Below are positions 52,493-61,295 of a stretch of DNA of 64,000 nucleotides, piece by piece. The translations under genes were made by a program, and so were the position numbers. The stretch is from Cellulomonas sp. URHE0023 (GTDB lineage Bacteria; Actinomycetota; Actinomycetes; Actinomycetales; Cellulomonadaceae), in assembly GCF_000688475.1 (NCBI RefSeq), contig NZ_JIAN01000006.1, positions 434,001-498,000 of the forward strand, in the 5' to 3' direction. A model generated the notes under the pieces. That model saw only the letters and a program-made list of their open reading frames with translations. It ran no database searches and was not told the DNA's origin. The stretch's first letter is position 1, and each line of letters begins with the position of its first letter.

Positions 52493-54331
52493 TCAGGACA
52501 GCCGCCAGACCTGCACCCCGGGACCGTCCCCCGCGACGCGCAGCGCATCGGGTCGCACGTCGAGGTCTCCTCCGCCGTAGAGGTTCTCCGGGGAGGCGTG
52601 GGAGGCGAGCAGGTGCCGTGGCAGGTCGACGCCCTCCCACGGCGCACGCGCGACCACCACGAGCACCCGCTCGTCGAGCGTCTCGCGCAGGTAGGCGACA
52701 GCGTCTGGCCGCACGACCGCCCACCGCATCCCGCCTTCGCGCAGGGCACGCGACCGTCGGCGTACCGCGATCAGCGACCGGTAGACCTCGAAGGTGCGGG
52801 CGTCCCAGCGCCGTCCGCCGCCCGCGTCGATGTCGCCCCACGGCATCGGCACACGTGCGTGCTCGCCGTTGGTCCCCGTCAGGCCTCCCTCGTCGCCCGC
52901 GAACATCGCCGGCGTGCCCGGGTAGGTGAACAGCAGGCCGGCCGCGAGCTCGACGCGCTCGCGCGAACCGACGACGGTGCGCAGCCGTGCGGTGTCGTGC
53001 GAGCCGAGCATGTTCCACTGGTGGGTCGTGATGCTCCAGGGGACGGTCGCGTCGAAGTCGCGCATCGTCGCGACCATGGAGGCTCCGTCGCGGCGCGGGA
53101 TCGGCACCGGCATACCGAGGAAGCCCAGCTCGCCGGCCGGGTCCACGAGCCAGGTCCACACGGGTCGGGTGAACGCCGAGTAGTTCATGTTCGCGTGCCA
53201 GCCACCCGCGGCCAGGTCCAGACCCGCGTCATGGAAGTGCTCGGCGACCAGGACCGCGTCCGGGTTGATGTCCCGCATCGTCGCGCGGATGGTCCGTGCG
53301 ACCAGGTGCGTCAGGTCGTCGTCGGCGTAGCGGCCCGTCATGTTGGCGACGTCGATCCGCCACCCGTCGAGGGCGTACGGCTCGGCGAGCCAGCGGCCGA
53401 TCACGGAGTCCGGGCCCTGCACCATCCGGGCGGCGAGCGCGGGCGCGTTGTAGTTGAGCTTGGGCAGAGACGCGTGCTCGAGCCAGCTGACGTACCCCGG
53501 GTCGGTGTCGGACCAGTAGTAGAACTCGGCCTCCTCGCTGGACCGGTCCCCCTGCGCGCGCGTGAACCACTCGTGGCCGGCGCCGGTGTGGTTCGTGGTG
53601 AGGTCGCCCAGGATCCGCATGCCTCGCGCGTGCACCGCCCGGCTCAACGACGCCAGTGCCGCGTCGCCCCCCAGCAACGGGTCCACGTGGTCGAACGTGC
53701 TCGCGTCGTACCGGTGGTTGGACCGGCCCGGGAAGACGGGCGTCAGGTAGAGGGTGTCGACGCCGAGGCGTTGCAGGTGCTCAAGGCGGGCCTCGATCCC
53801 GGGCAGGTCCCCGCCGTAGAGCTGCGCTGAGGTCCCCGGTCCTCCACCGATCGGCTCGTCGTCCCAGCGCGCGGGCAGCGCCCAGTCGGGCAGCGGCGCG
53901 TCGGGCGAGCCGCCACGAGCGAACCGGTCGGGGAACACCTGGTACACGACGGAGGTGTCCATCCAGGTGGGCGCCTGGTCGTGCACGGTGAGCCGGAAGT
54001 CGGCTGCGTCCGGGACGTCCCGCTCGTGCACGCCCCGACCGTTGAGCCAGCGGTAGCCGCCGGGCTGGTCGAGCAGCACGCGGTAGCTGGTGACCGGGTT
54101 GTGCACGGGGACGTCGGCCACGTACCAGCGCTCGTGCTCGTCGGACCGCTCCACCTGCGCCTCGACGAGACGCGGCTCCCCGTCACGCACCGTGCGCACC
54201 CACACGGCCCGCTCGGTGCCCGTGGCGGGCACCCGGACCCGCACCGGCACCACCTCACCGAGCCGCGGGGTGGCACGCCGGACGTAGACCTCCGAACCGT
54301 CGTGGTGCGGGAGGTCGAGCAGGTGGCTCAT
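52493..54331 (-). CDS. GH13 alpha-glucosidase/neopullulanase-type amylolytic enzyme
   Basis: 612 aa. An N-terminal carbohydrate-binding-like beta domain (1-120) precedes the GH13 barrel: YQVFPDRFARG, GDLPGIEARLEHLQRLGVD, DLTTNHTG (region I), DGWRIDVAN (nucleophile Asp), LVAEHFHD (acid Glu) and LGSHDTAR (Asp). No signal peptide. This is the cyclomaltodextrinase/neopullulanase/MalZ kind of layout. Its ATG overlaps the malG stop, placing it in the maltodextrin import operon as an intracellular oligosaccharide hydrolase. Confidence 0.85.
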   Translation of the reverse strand: MSHLLDLPHHDGSEVYVRRATPRLGEVVPVRVRVPATGTERAVWVRTVRDGEPRLVEAQVERSDEHERWYVADVPVHNPVTSYRVLLDQPGGYRWLNGRGVHERDVPDAADFRLTVHDQAPTWMDTSVVYQVFPDRFARGGSPDAPLPDWALPARWDDEPIGGGPGTSAQLYGGDLPGIEARLEHLQRLGVDTLYLTPVFPGRSNHRYDASTFDHVDPLLGGDAALASLSRAVHARGMRILGDLTTNHTGAGHEWFTRAQGDRSSEEAEFYYWSDTDPGYVSWLEHASLPKLNYNAPALAARMVQGPDSVIGRWLAEPYALDGWRIDVANMTGRYADDDLTHLVARTIRATMRDINPDAVLVAEHFHDAGLDLAAGGWHANMNYSAFTRPVWTWLVDPAGELGFLGMPVPIPRRDGASMVATMRDFDATVPWSITTHQWNMLGSHDTARLRTVVGSRERVELAAGLLFTYPGTPAMFAGDEGGLTGTNGEHARVPMPWGDIDAGGGRRWDARTFEVYRSLIAVRRRSRALREGGMRWAVVRPDAVAYLRETLDERVLVVVARAPWEGVDLPRHLLASHASPENLYGGGDLDVRPDALRVAGDGPGVQVWRLS

Positions 54332-55206
54332 CCCTTGACCGAACCCGCCGTCAGGCCGGAGACGATCCACTTCTGCAGGAAGAGGAAGAGCACGACGACC
54401 GGGATGGCCGCGAGCACGGCACCGGCCGCGAACAGGCCCCACTGCGCGTTGCGCTCGTCCGACCCCCAGTAGTACAGCCCGACGGCGAGAGTGAACTCCT
54501 CCTGCCGCTGGAGCACGACCTTGGCGACGAGGAACTCGCTCCACGTCCCGATGAACGACAGAAGACCGACGACGGCGAGGATCGGTGCGACGAGCCGCAG
54601 GATGATCTTCCAGAAGATCTGTGCGTGGGACGCGCCGTCGATCTTTGCCGCCTCGTCCAGCTCCCGCGGAACGGTGTTGAAGAACCCGTACATGAGGAAC
54701 GTGTTCACCCCGAGCGCACCGCCGAGATAGACGGCCGTGAGACCGAGCCGGCTGTTGAGCCCGAGCGCCGGGAACACGTCTCCGATCGAGAGCAGAATCA
54801 GGAAGATCGCGACGAACGCGAGCATCTGCGGGAACATCTGCACGATCAGCAGCGCCGTCAGGCCACCGTGGCGACCCTGGAAACGGAAGCGGGAGAAGGC
54901 GTACGCCGCCGCAGCACCCATGAGGACGGTGCCGAGCGCAGCCACCGTGCAGATGATGATCGAGTTGACGAACCAGTCCTGGTACCCCTCGGCGAACAGC
55001 TCGCTGTAGTTCTGCAGGTCGAAGGTGCGGAACAGCTTGTTGGACCCGGTCAGTGTGCCGCCCGGGTTGAGCGATGCGGAGAAGACGTAGACGAGCGGCA
55101 GGACGCAGATCAGGATCATCACCCACCCGACGACGTGCCTCCACCCGACCTCAGCCCACCAGCGACGGCCGCGCAGTGCCGGCGTCTCCAGCTCGGTGCG
55201 AGCCAT
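54328..55206 (-). CDS. malG: Maltodextrin ABC importer permease MalG
   Basis: 292 aa, six membrane helices. WVMILICVLPLVYVFSASLNPGG near 28, AFSRFRFQGRHGGLTALLIVQMFP near 105, and the EAA loop EAAKIDGASHAQIFWKIILR near 203-222 that contacts the ATPase. It is 1 nt after malF and overlaps the GH13 gene (ATGA). No ATPase gene lies in this operon, so a shared MsiK-like ATPase elsewhere is likely (family knowledge). Confidence 0.9.
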   Translation of the reverse strand: MARTELETPALRGRRWWAEVGWRHVVGWVMILICVLPLVYVFSASLNPGGTLTGSNKLFRTFDLQNYSELFAEGYQDWFVNSIIICTVAALGTVLMGAAAAYAFSRFRFQGRHGGLTALLIVQMFPQMLAFVAIFLILLSIGDVFPALGLNSRLGLTAVYLGGALGVNTFLMYGFFNTVPRELDEAAKIDGASHAQIFWKIILRLVAPILAVVGLLSFIGTWSEFLVAKVVLQRQEEFTLAVGLYYWGSDERNAQWGLFAAGAVLAAIPVVVLFLFLQKWIVSGLTAGSVKG

Positions 55207-55207
55207 C

Positions 55208-56815
55208 TCAGATCTCCTCGAGGGTGCGGGTCCGGCGGAAGCTGAAGAAGGAGATGAGCCCGACGATGAGGAAGATCAGGATCGACAACGCACTGGCCAG
55301 TCCGTACTGCTTGTTCCCGCTCTCGAAGGCCACCGCGTAGACCATCGAGATGAGGATGTCGGTGTGGCCCACCACGACCGGCGTGCCGACGAAGTTCGGG
55401 CCACCGCCGGTCAGCATGTAGATGAGCGTGAAGTTGTTGAAGTTGAAGGCGAACGACGCGATCAGCAGCGGCGCGACCGAGATCATGAGCAGCGGCAGCG
55501 TCATCGCACGGAACACTCTCCAGGTTCCGGCGCCGTCGATGCGGGCAGCCTCGATGGTGTCTGCAGGGATCGACTGCAGTGCACCCGTGCACACCAGGAA
55601 CATGTACGGGAACCCCAGCCAGAGGTTGACCCCCAGGATCGACAGCTTCGCCAGCCACGGGTTTCCGAGCCAGTTGATGTCCGCACCGCCGAGCAGGACC
55701 TCGTTGATGAAGCCGAACCTCGCGTTGAGCATGCCGCGCCAGACGAGCGCGGACAGGAACCCCGGGACGGCGTACGGCAGGATCAGCAACGACCTGTAGA
55801 TCTTCCGGCCGCGGATCCGGTTGTCGTTGAACACGATCGCGAGGAACAGGCCAAGGGCGAATGTGGTCAGCACGGAGAGGAACGCGAAGGCGAAGGTCCA
55901 GACGGTGATCTGGGCGAACGGACCGGCCAGCCGTGAGTCGGTGAAGACCTTCGTGAAGTTGTCGAAGCCGACCCCAACCCGCCACCCCGGGGTGAGCACG
56001 TCGCCGTCCTCGGACACGAAGTTGCCCGAGTCCGCGGGCGTGTACGTCTCGCCGGTCGCCGCGTCCGTGAACGTGTCAGTCGCCGCGTCGTACTCGAGCG
56101 TGGACTCGTAGACGTACCCGGTGGAGCCGTCCTGGGTCCGGACGGACCCTTCGGACGGGTCGTCGGAGAACGGGACGCGCAGCGTGGTGATGGCGTCCTG
56201 CTGCTGGGCGATCTGGGCGAACCCCAGTACCTCCCAGCCCGGGACGGCCGTCACCTTCCCGCCCTCGACGGTGGCGTCGTCGGCAGGTGCGAACGGCTCC
56301 TCGGCCGAGCCCACCTGGACGTCACCGTCCTGCACGATCGCGAACCCGAGCTCACCGTCCTGGTTCAGGACCGTGAGCGGCAGGGTCGGCGAGCCCTCGA
56401 CGCGGGTCTCGTTCTGGATCGAGATCGCCTCGATCGCGTCGGCCTTGTCGGAGTTGTGCCCGTCCCCGTAGTTCGTGAACGCCACGTAGCCCGTGTAGGC
56501 CATGACGAAGAGCTGGTAGACGAGGAGGAACAGCAGCCCGGGGACCAGGTACTTGCCCGGCACCGCGCGCCGTGAGAAGTAGACCCAGTTCACCACCACG
56601 AGAGCGAGCACGAGGAACGCGACGATCGCCCACGACTGCACCGCCAGGGCCGTGAGGATCCCGTACACGCCGAGGGCATCGACAAGGCCGACGAGCACGA
56701 GCTTGACGACGAACCCCGCGGAGAAGTTCCTGGCGTGGGAGTCGTCTCCGCGCACGCGACGCGGCGGTGCCGTATCGGGAGTGACCGGGGGCGCCTCGAT
56801 CTTCTGGTCGGTCAT
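55208..56815 (-). CDS. malF: Maltodextrin ABC importer permease MalF
   Basis: 535 aa. MalF-type: N-terminal helices (VLVGLVDALGVYGILTALAV, IVAFLVLALVVVNWVYF, LVPGLLFLLVYQLFVMAYTG), a large extracytoplasmic P2-like domain (about 120-270), then helices with the EAA loop EAARIDGAGTWRVFRAMTLP near 443-462. ATG at 56815 has CGGAGGA upstream; the earlier in-frame start at 56833 has none. Separated from malE by 120 nt that contain a strong hairpin. Confidence 0.92.
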   Translation of the reverse strand: MTDQKIEAPPVTPDTAPPRRVRGDDSHARNFSAGFVVKLVLVGLVDALGVYGILTALAVQSWAIVAFLVLALVVVNWVYFSRRAVPGKYLVPGLLFLLVYQLFVMAYTGYVAFTNYGDGHNSDKADAIEAISIQNETRVEGSPTLPLTVLNQDGELGFAIVQDGDVQVGSAEEPFAPADDATVEGGKVTAVPGWEVLGFAQIAQQQDAITTLRVPFSDDPSEGSVRTQDGSTGYVYESTLEYDAATDTFTDAATGETYTPADSGNFVSEDGDVLTPGWRVGVGFDNFTKVFTDSRLAGPFAQITVWTFAFAFLSVLTTFALGLFLAIVFNDNRIRGRKIYRSLLILPYAVPGFLSALVWRGMLNARFGFINEVLLGGADINWLGNPWLAKLSILGVNLWLGFPYMFLVCTGALQSIPADTIEAARIDGAGTWRVFRAMTLPLLMISVAPLLIASFAFNFNNFTLIYMLTGGGPNFVGTPVVVGHTDILISMVYAVAFESGNKQYGLASALSILIFLIVGLISFFSFRRTRTLEEI

Positions 56816-56885
56816 GCGAGTCCTCCGAAGCACGGGTGACGGCTAGTCACACGGTAGTGGTGCAGACCCGCGCCGGACGCGGGCG

Positions 56886-56926
56886 AGGACGTCCCGCCGG
56901 GCACCCTGACGGGACCCGGCGGGACG
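56886..56926 (-). other. Perfect hairpin between malE and malF
   Basis: GACGTCCCGCCGGG (56886-56899) pairs exactly with CCCGGCGGGACGTC (56913-56926), 14 bp with a 13-nt loop, 10 nt after the malE stop. There is no T-tract, so partial termination or protection of the malE mRNA 3-prime end is more likely than full termination. Confidence 0.75.
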
Positions 56927-56936
56927 TCTGTCACCA

Positions 56937-58178
56937 CTAGACCTTGTCGACCGCTTCCTGGATCTGGGCCACCATCGTGTTCCAGGCGCTCACAGGCTCG
57001 GCCTGACCACTGATGATCTGAGCCTCGGTGGCACCCCAGAAAGCCCACACGCTGCTCATCGCCGGGATGGCCGGCATCGGGGCACCGGTCGCGCCGGCCT
57101 CACCGAAGCCCTTGAGGATGGGGTTGTCGACCTTCGCGGCGGAGGCGGCGTTGGCCGGCATGCGGCCACCCTCCTGGTACAGCATGTCCTGCGCGGCCTC
57201 GGTCGACAGGTAGTTGACGACGAGCTCGTTGGCGAGGACCGGGTTCTTCGACTTCGACGAGACGAAGACGCCCTGGACGCCGACGAACGGCTGTGCCGGC
57301 TGGCCGCCCGCGCTCGGGACGGGGAGCACGGAGATGTCCATCCCGGCCTCCTCGAACGCCGAGGTGTTCCACGGGCCGGTGATCATGTACGGCGCGTTGC
57401 CGTCGAGGAACGCCTGCTTGGCCTGGTCGCCGCTGACCGCCAGGTCGAGGACCTTGTCCGCGCCGAGCTTGGCCAGGTAGGTGGCGAACGCCTCCCCGGC
57501 CGGGCCGCCGAGGGCCAGGGTGTCGGTGTAGGAGCCGTCTGCGTTCTGCTCGAACACGGGGGCACCGAACGACGTCTGCAGCGGGTACAGGTGGTACGGG
57601 TCGGACGCCTCACCCTGCTGGATCAGCACGGAGAACGGCTTACCGGCCGCCTTGCCCTCGGCGATCAGCTCGTCGAACGTCGTCGCCTTGGTCTCCGCCA
57701 CGAGCGCGTTGTTGCGGACGAGTGCGATGTTCTCGATCGAGATCGGCGTGCCATAGGTCTTGCCGTCGTAGGTGACGCCGGCGAGCGCGGACTCCGAGAA
57801 GTCGCCTGCCTTGTCACCGAGCTCGACCGGCGCGACGACGCCGTTCTTGACCCACTCGCCGAGGCCGTCGTGCGCAGAGACGATGACGTCGGGGCCCTCA
57901 CCGGTCGGAACCTGCGCGACGAAGTCCTTGCCGATGTCGCCGGTCGGCTTCTGCACGAGGTCGACCTGGACGCCGGACTCCTCGCTGAACGCCGCGACGA
58001 CGGGCTTCATCTCGTCGATTCGGGTGTCGTCCACCCACATCGTCAGGGTTCCGGTGGCCGCCGCGCTCTCGCTGGGTGCCGCCGAGGCGTCGTCGCCGCT
58101 GTCGTCTGAACCAGAGCACGCGGTAAGGGTCAGCGCCAGGCCGACCATAGCCGCGACGACCGGGATGCTCCGTCGCAT
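56937..58178 (-). CDS. malE: Maltodextrin-binding lipoprotein
   Basis: 413 aa. Signal peptide with lipobox LTLTAC (Cys near 21), Ser/Asp/Ala spacer, then a family 1 solute-binding fold: LTMWVDDTRIDEMKPVVAAF, GPDVIVSAHDGLGEW, YGTPISIENIALVRNN (ligand site), GNAPYMITGPWNTSAF and MPAIPAMSSVWAFWG near the C-terminus, all maltose-binding-like. ATG 58178 is preferred because GGAG lies 6 nt upstream; Met codons at 58184, 58190 and 58193 are alternatives. Its promoter carries a TTGCAA operator-like site. Confidence 0.92.
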   Translation of the reverse strand: MRRSIPVVAAMVGLALTLTACSGSDDSGDDASAAPSESAAATGTLTMWVDDTRIDEMKPVVAAFSEESGVQVDLVQKPTGDIGKDFVAQVPTGEGPDVIVSAHDGLGEWVKNGVVAPVELGDKAGDFSESALAGVTYDGKTYGTPISIENIALVRNNALVAETKATTFDELIAEGKAAGKPFSVLIQQGEASDPYHLYPLQTSFGAPVFEQNADGSYTDTLALGGPAGEAFATYLAKLGADKVLDLAVSGDQAKQAFLDGNAPYMITGPWNTSAFEEAGMDISVLPVPSAGGQPAQPFVGVQGVFVSSKSKNPVLANELVVNYLSTEAAQDMLYQEGGRMPANAASAAKVDNPILKGFGEAGATGAPMPAIPAMSSVWAFWGATEAQIISGQAEPVSAWNTMVAQIQEAVDKV

Positions 58179-58251
58179 CGTCATCTCCATCATCGTGTGG
58201 GGGTGCCCGCGTCCGGCGGGACATCCCACCAACGCTGGCCTGATGGGGGCG

Positions 58252-58282
58252 ACGCTAACCTCGTTGCCACATCGCTTGCAAG
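58252..58282 (-). promoter_or_regulatory. malE promoter with CTTGCAAG operator-like site
   Basis: On the minus strand TTGCAA (58281-58276), 18 bp, TAGCGT (58257-58252). CTTGCAAG (58275-58282) is an 8-bp palindrome sitting on the -35 box. CTTGCA-type motifs are known in Streptomyces MalR/Reg1 binding sites. The rest of the 213-bp divergent region to the lacI gene contains CAACGG-TTTCAG copies of unclear role. Confidence 0.6.
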
Positions 58283-58391
58283 TCGTTACGGTAACTTTCA
58301 GGCAACGGTTTCAGCGGTGCATGAGCCGACGCGTTGCGCCCTCAGAATCCGCTCGACGACCATCATCACCCCTCACGGACAAGGAGGTCCG

Positions 58392-59462
58392 GTGTCCCCT
58401 ACGCTGCCCCCCGTGCGTACCCGACTGACGGACCTAGCCGAACAGGCCGGCGTCAGCACGGCGACCGTCTCTCGCGTCCTCAACGGCAAGCACGGCGTGT
58501 CGTCCCAGGCCCGGCAGGCCGTGCTCGCCGCGCTCGACGTGCTCGGCTACGAGCGACCCGAGAAGCTGCGCACCCGCTCCGCCGGTCTGGTCGGGCTCGT
58601 CGTGCCCGAGCTGTCCAACCCCGTGTTTCCCGCGTTCGCCCAGGTCATCGAGACCATGCTCACCGAGCGCGGGTACACGCCGCTGCTGTGCACCCAGTCG
58701 CCGGGCGGCACCACGGAGGACCAGTACGTCGAGATGCTCCTGGAGCACAACGTCGACGGCATCGTGTTCGTCTCCGGCCTGCACGCCGACACCGCCGCGA
58801 GCAAGGACCGCTACCACCGGCTGCGCAGCCGCGGCGTGCCGATCGTGCTGGTCAACGGCTTCGCCGAGGGTGTGGACGCACCGTCGGTCTGCACCGACGA
58901 CACGGCCGCCCTCGACCTCGCGTTCCGGCACCTGATCTCGCTCGGCCACCGGTCCATCGGACTGGCCATCGGACCCGAACGGTTCGTGCCCGCGGCGCGC
59001 AAACGGGTGGAGTTCGCCGTCAATCTGGAACGGCACCTCGGCATCACGGACGCGGCTGCGCACGTGGTCACCACCTTGTTCACCGTCGAGGGCGGCCAGG
59101 CGGCTGCCGGAGAGCTCATCGACTCCGGGCACACCGCGATCATCTGCGGCTCCGACCTCATGGCGCTCGGGGCCGTCCGGGCCGCCCGCTCGCGCGGCCT
59201 GGACGTGCCCGGGGACCTGTCCGTGGTGGGCTTCGACGACTCCCCGCTGATCGCGTTCACGGACCCGCCGCTGACCACGGTGCGCCAGCCCGTGCTCGCC
59301 ATGGGACACGCGGCCGTGTCGGCCCTCGTGGCGGAGATCAACGGCACCCCCGCGTCCCGGACGGAGCTCAAGTTCCACCCTGAGCTCATCGTCCGCGCGT
59401 CGACGGGCGCCGCACCCGCCACCGCATCGGCCACCCCCCAGCACGTCCCCGCCGCCCTCTGA
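58392..59462 (+). CDS. malR: LacI-family repressor of the maltodextrin genes
   Basis: 356 aa. LacI helix-turn-helix RLTDLAEQAGVSTATVSRVL near 11-30, hinge LRTRSAGLVGLVVPELSNPVF, and an effector domain ending VVGFDDSPLIAFTDPPLTTVRQP. GTG at 58392 follows AAGGAGG with a short 4-nt spacer; a GTG at 58413 is possible. It is divergent from malE and followed after 86 nt by an alpha-glucosidase gene. Operator-like TTGCA sites at malE and the amylase promoter are its likely targets (inference). Confidence 0.85.
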   Translation: MSPTLPPVRTRLTDLAEQAGVSTATVSRVLNGKHGVSSQARQAVLAALDVLGYERPEKLRTRSAGLVGLVVPELSNPVFPAFAQVIETMLTERGYTPLLCTQSPGGTTEDQYVEMLLEHNVDGIVFVSGLHADTAASKDRYHRLRSRGVPIVLVNGFAEGVDAPSVCTDDTAALDLAFRHLISLGHRSIGLAIGPERFVPAARKRVEFAVNLERHLGITDAAAHVVTTLFTVEGGQAAAGELIDSGHTAIICGSDLMALGAVRAARSRGLDVPGDLSVVGFDDSPLIAFTDPPLTTVRQPVLAMGHAAVSALVAEINGTPASRTELKFHPELIVRASTGAAPATASATPQHVPAAL

Positions 59463-59548
59463 CCGGGCCGGCGCGCCCTCGTGCGCGTCGCGACCGACCA
59501 CCGACGGGGCCCCTTCCCCACCGACAGACCGAAGTGAGGCCTGCCCGC

Positions 59549-61255
59549 ATGACCACGACTGACGCGCGCCCGGTGACCACCCTCGTCCACGCCGCCGGCT
59601 CGCCCGCCGGCGAGTGGTGGCGCGACGCGGTGATCTACCAGGTCTACCCACGCTCCTTCGCGGACGCCTCCGGCGACGGCATCGGCGACCTGCCCGGTGT
59701 GACGTCCCGGCTCGAGCACCTGGCCGAGCTGGGTGTCGACGCGGTGTGGCTCTCGCCGTTCTACCGCTCCCCGCAGGCGGACGCGGGGTACGACGTGGCC
59801 GACTACCGCGACGTCGACCCGCTGTTCGGCACGCTCGCCGACTTCGACCAGATGCTCGAGCGCGCACACGGACTCGGCCTGCGGGTGATCGTCGACCTGG
59901 TCCCCAACCACACCTCCGACGAGCACGTGTGGTTCCAGGCCGCGCTCGCCGCCGCGCCCGGCTCGCCGGAGCGCGCCCGCTACCTGTTCCGCGACGGCAA
60001 GGGCCCCGACGGGTCGCTCCCGCCCAACAACTGGGAGTCGATCTTCGGCGGCGCCGCCTGGACCCGGGTGCCGGACGGGCAGTGGTACCTGCACCTGTTC
60101 GACTCGCGTCAGCCCGACCTCGACTGGGAGCACCCTGAGGTCCGCGCCGAGTTCGAGGCGATCCTGCGCTTCTGGCTGGACCGGGGGGTGGACGGCTTCC
60201 GCGTCGACGTCGCCCACGGCATGGTCAAGGCTCCCGGGCTGCCCGACTGGGACGGGCACGTCTCGATGATCGAGGGCTCCGACGGGTCCGAGGCCGCCAC
60301 CGGGAACCACGGCCCGATGTTCGACCAGGACGGGGTCCACGACATCTACCGCGCGTGGAACCGGGTGCTCGCCGAGTACCCCGGCGACCGCGCGCTCGTG
60401 GCCGAGGCCTGGGTGGACCCGCTGTCCCGGCTGACCCGCTACGTCCGGCCCGACGAGATGCAGCAGGCCTTCAACTTCGCGTTCCTGGCGACGCACTGGG
60501 ACGCTCCTGCGCTGCGCGCCGTCATCGAAGCCTCCTACGACGCGGCCGACTCCGTGGGCGCGCCCACCACCTGGGTGCTCTCCAACCACGACGTCGTGCG
60601 GCACGCTTCCCGGCTGGGCCTGACCGTGCCCGGCTCGCGGCCGAACGGCATCGGGCACGGCGACGAGCAGCCCGACGTGGCCCTGGGCCTGCGGCGTGCA
60701 CGCGCCGCCTCTCTGCTCATGCTCGGTCTGCCCGGGTCGGCCTACCTCTACCAGGGCGAGGAGCTCGGGCTCCCCGACCACACCTCGCTCGACGACGACC
60801 TGCGCCAGGACCCTGCGTTCTTCCGCACCGGCGGTGCCGAGCGGGGCCGTGACGGCTGCCGCGTCCCGCTGCCCTGGGCTGCGGACCAGGCAGGGTTCGG
60901 GTTCTCGCCCACGGGCGTCACCTGGCTGCCGCAGCCGGCCGACTGGGCCGCCTACGCGCTCGACGCGCAGCGCGGCGTCGAGGGGTCCACCTACGAGACC
61001 TACCGGTCGGCGCTCGCGCTGCGGCGGTCCGCGGTGCTCGGCTCCGGGGGCGTCGCATGGGCGCCCGGTTTCGACGACGACGTCATCGCGTTCACCAACC
61101 GTGAGGTGCTGGTCGTCGCCAACCTGGGCTCGACGCCCGTCTCGCTCCCTGCGGGCGCCGAGGTGCTGCTGGCGTCGGTCGAGCTCGGGCTCGACGACGC
61201 GGGCACGGTGCTCGTCCCGTCCGACGCGACGGCCTGGGTGCGCCTGCCTGGCTGA
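59549..61255 (+). CDS. GH13 alpha-glucosidase (oligo-1,6-glucosidase type)
   Basis: 568 aa. GH13 subfamily 23/30-like: WWRDAVIYQVYPRSFADASG near 23-42, DLVPNHTSDEHVWF (region I), DGFRVDVAHGM (nucleophile Asp near 209), LVAEAWVD (acid Glu) and VLSNHDVVRH (Asp). YPRSF and the GDGIGDL calcium-loop-like segment are typical. No signal peptide, so cytoplasmic. It hydrolyses imported maltodextrins or isomalto-oligosaccharides. Probably read from the malR promoter or its own; ATG has GAGG 11 nt upstream. Confidence 0.9.
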   Translation: MTTTDARPVTTLVHAAGSPAGEWWRDAVIYQVYPRSFADASGDGIGDLPGVTSRLEHLAELGVDAVWLSPFYRSPQADAGYDVADYRDVDPLFGTLADFDQMLERAHGLGLRVIVDLVPNHTSDEHVWFQAALAAAPGSPERARYLFRDGKGPDGSLPPNNWESIFGGAAWTRVPDGQWYLHLFDSRQPDLDWEHPEVRAEFEAILRFWLDRGVDGFRVDVAHGMVKAPGLPDWDGHVSMIEGSDGSEAATGNHGPMFDQDGVHDIYRAWNRVLAEYPGDRALVAEAWVDPLSRLTRYVRPDEMQQAFNFAFLATHWDAPALRAVIEASYDAADSVGAPTTWVLSNHDVVRHASRLGLTVPGSRPNGIGHGDEQPDVALGLRRARAASLLMLGLPGSAYLYQGEELGLPDHTSLDDDLRQDPAFFRTGGAERGRDGCRVPLPWAADQAGFGFSPTGVTWLPQPADWAAYALDAQRGVEGSTYETYRSALALRRSAVLGSGGVAWAPGFDDDVIAFTNREVLVVANLGSTPVSLPAGAEVLLASVELGLDDAGTVLVPSDATAWVRLPG

Positions 61256-61260
61256 CCGGA

Positions 61261-61283
61261 CGACGGGACGTGCCGTCCCGTCG
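61261..61283. terminator. Bidirectional terminator hairpin
   Basis: CGACGGGACG (61261-61270) pairs with CGTCCCGTCG (61274-61283), 10 bp with a TGC loop, between the convergent alpha-glucosidase and alpha-amylase genes. Confidence 0.7.
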
Positions 61284-61295
61284 CTGACCCTGCTG

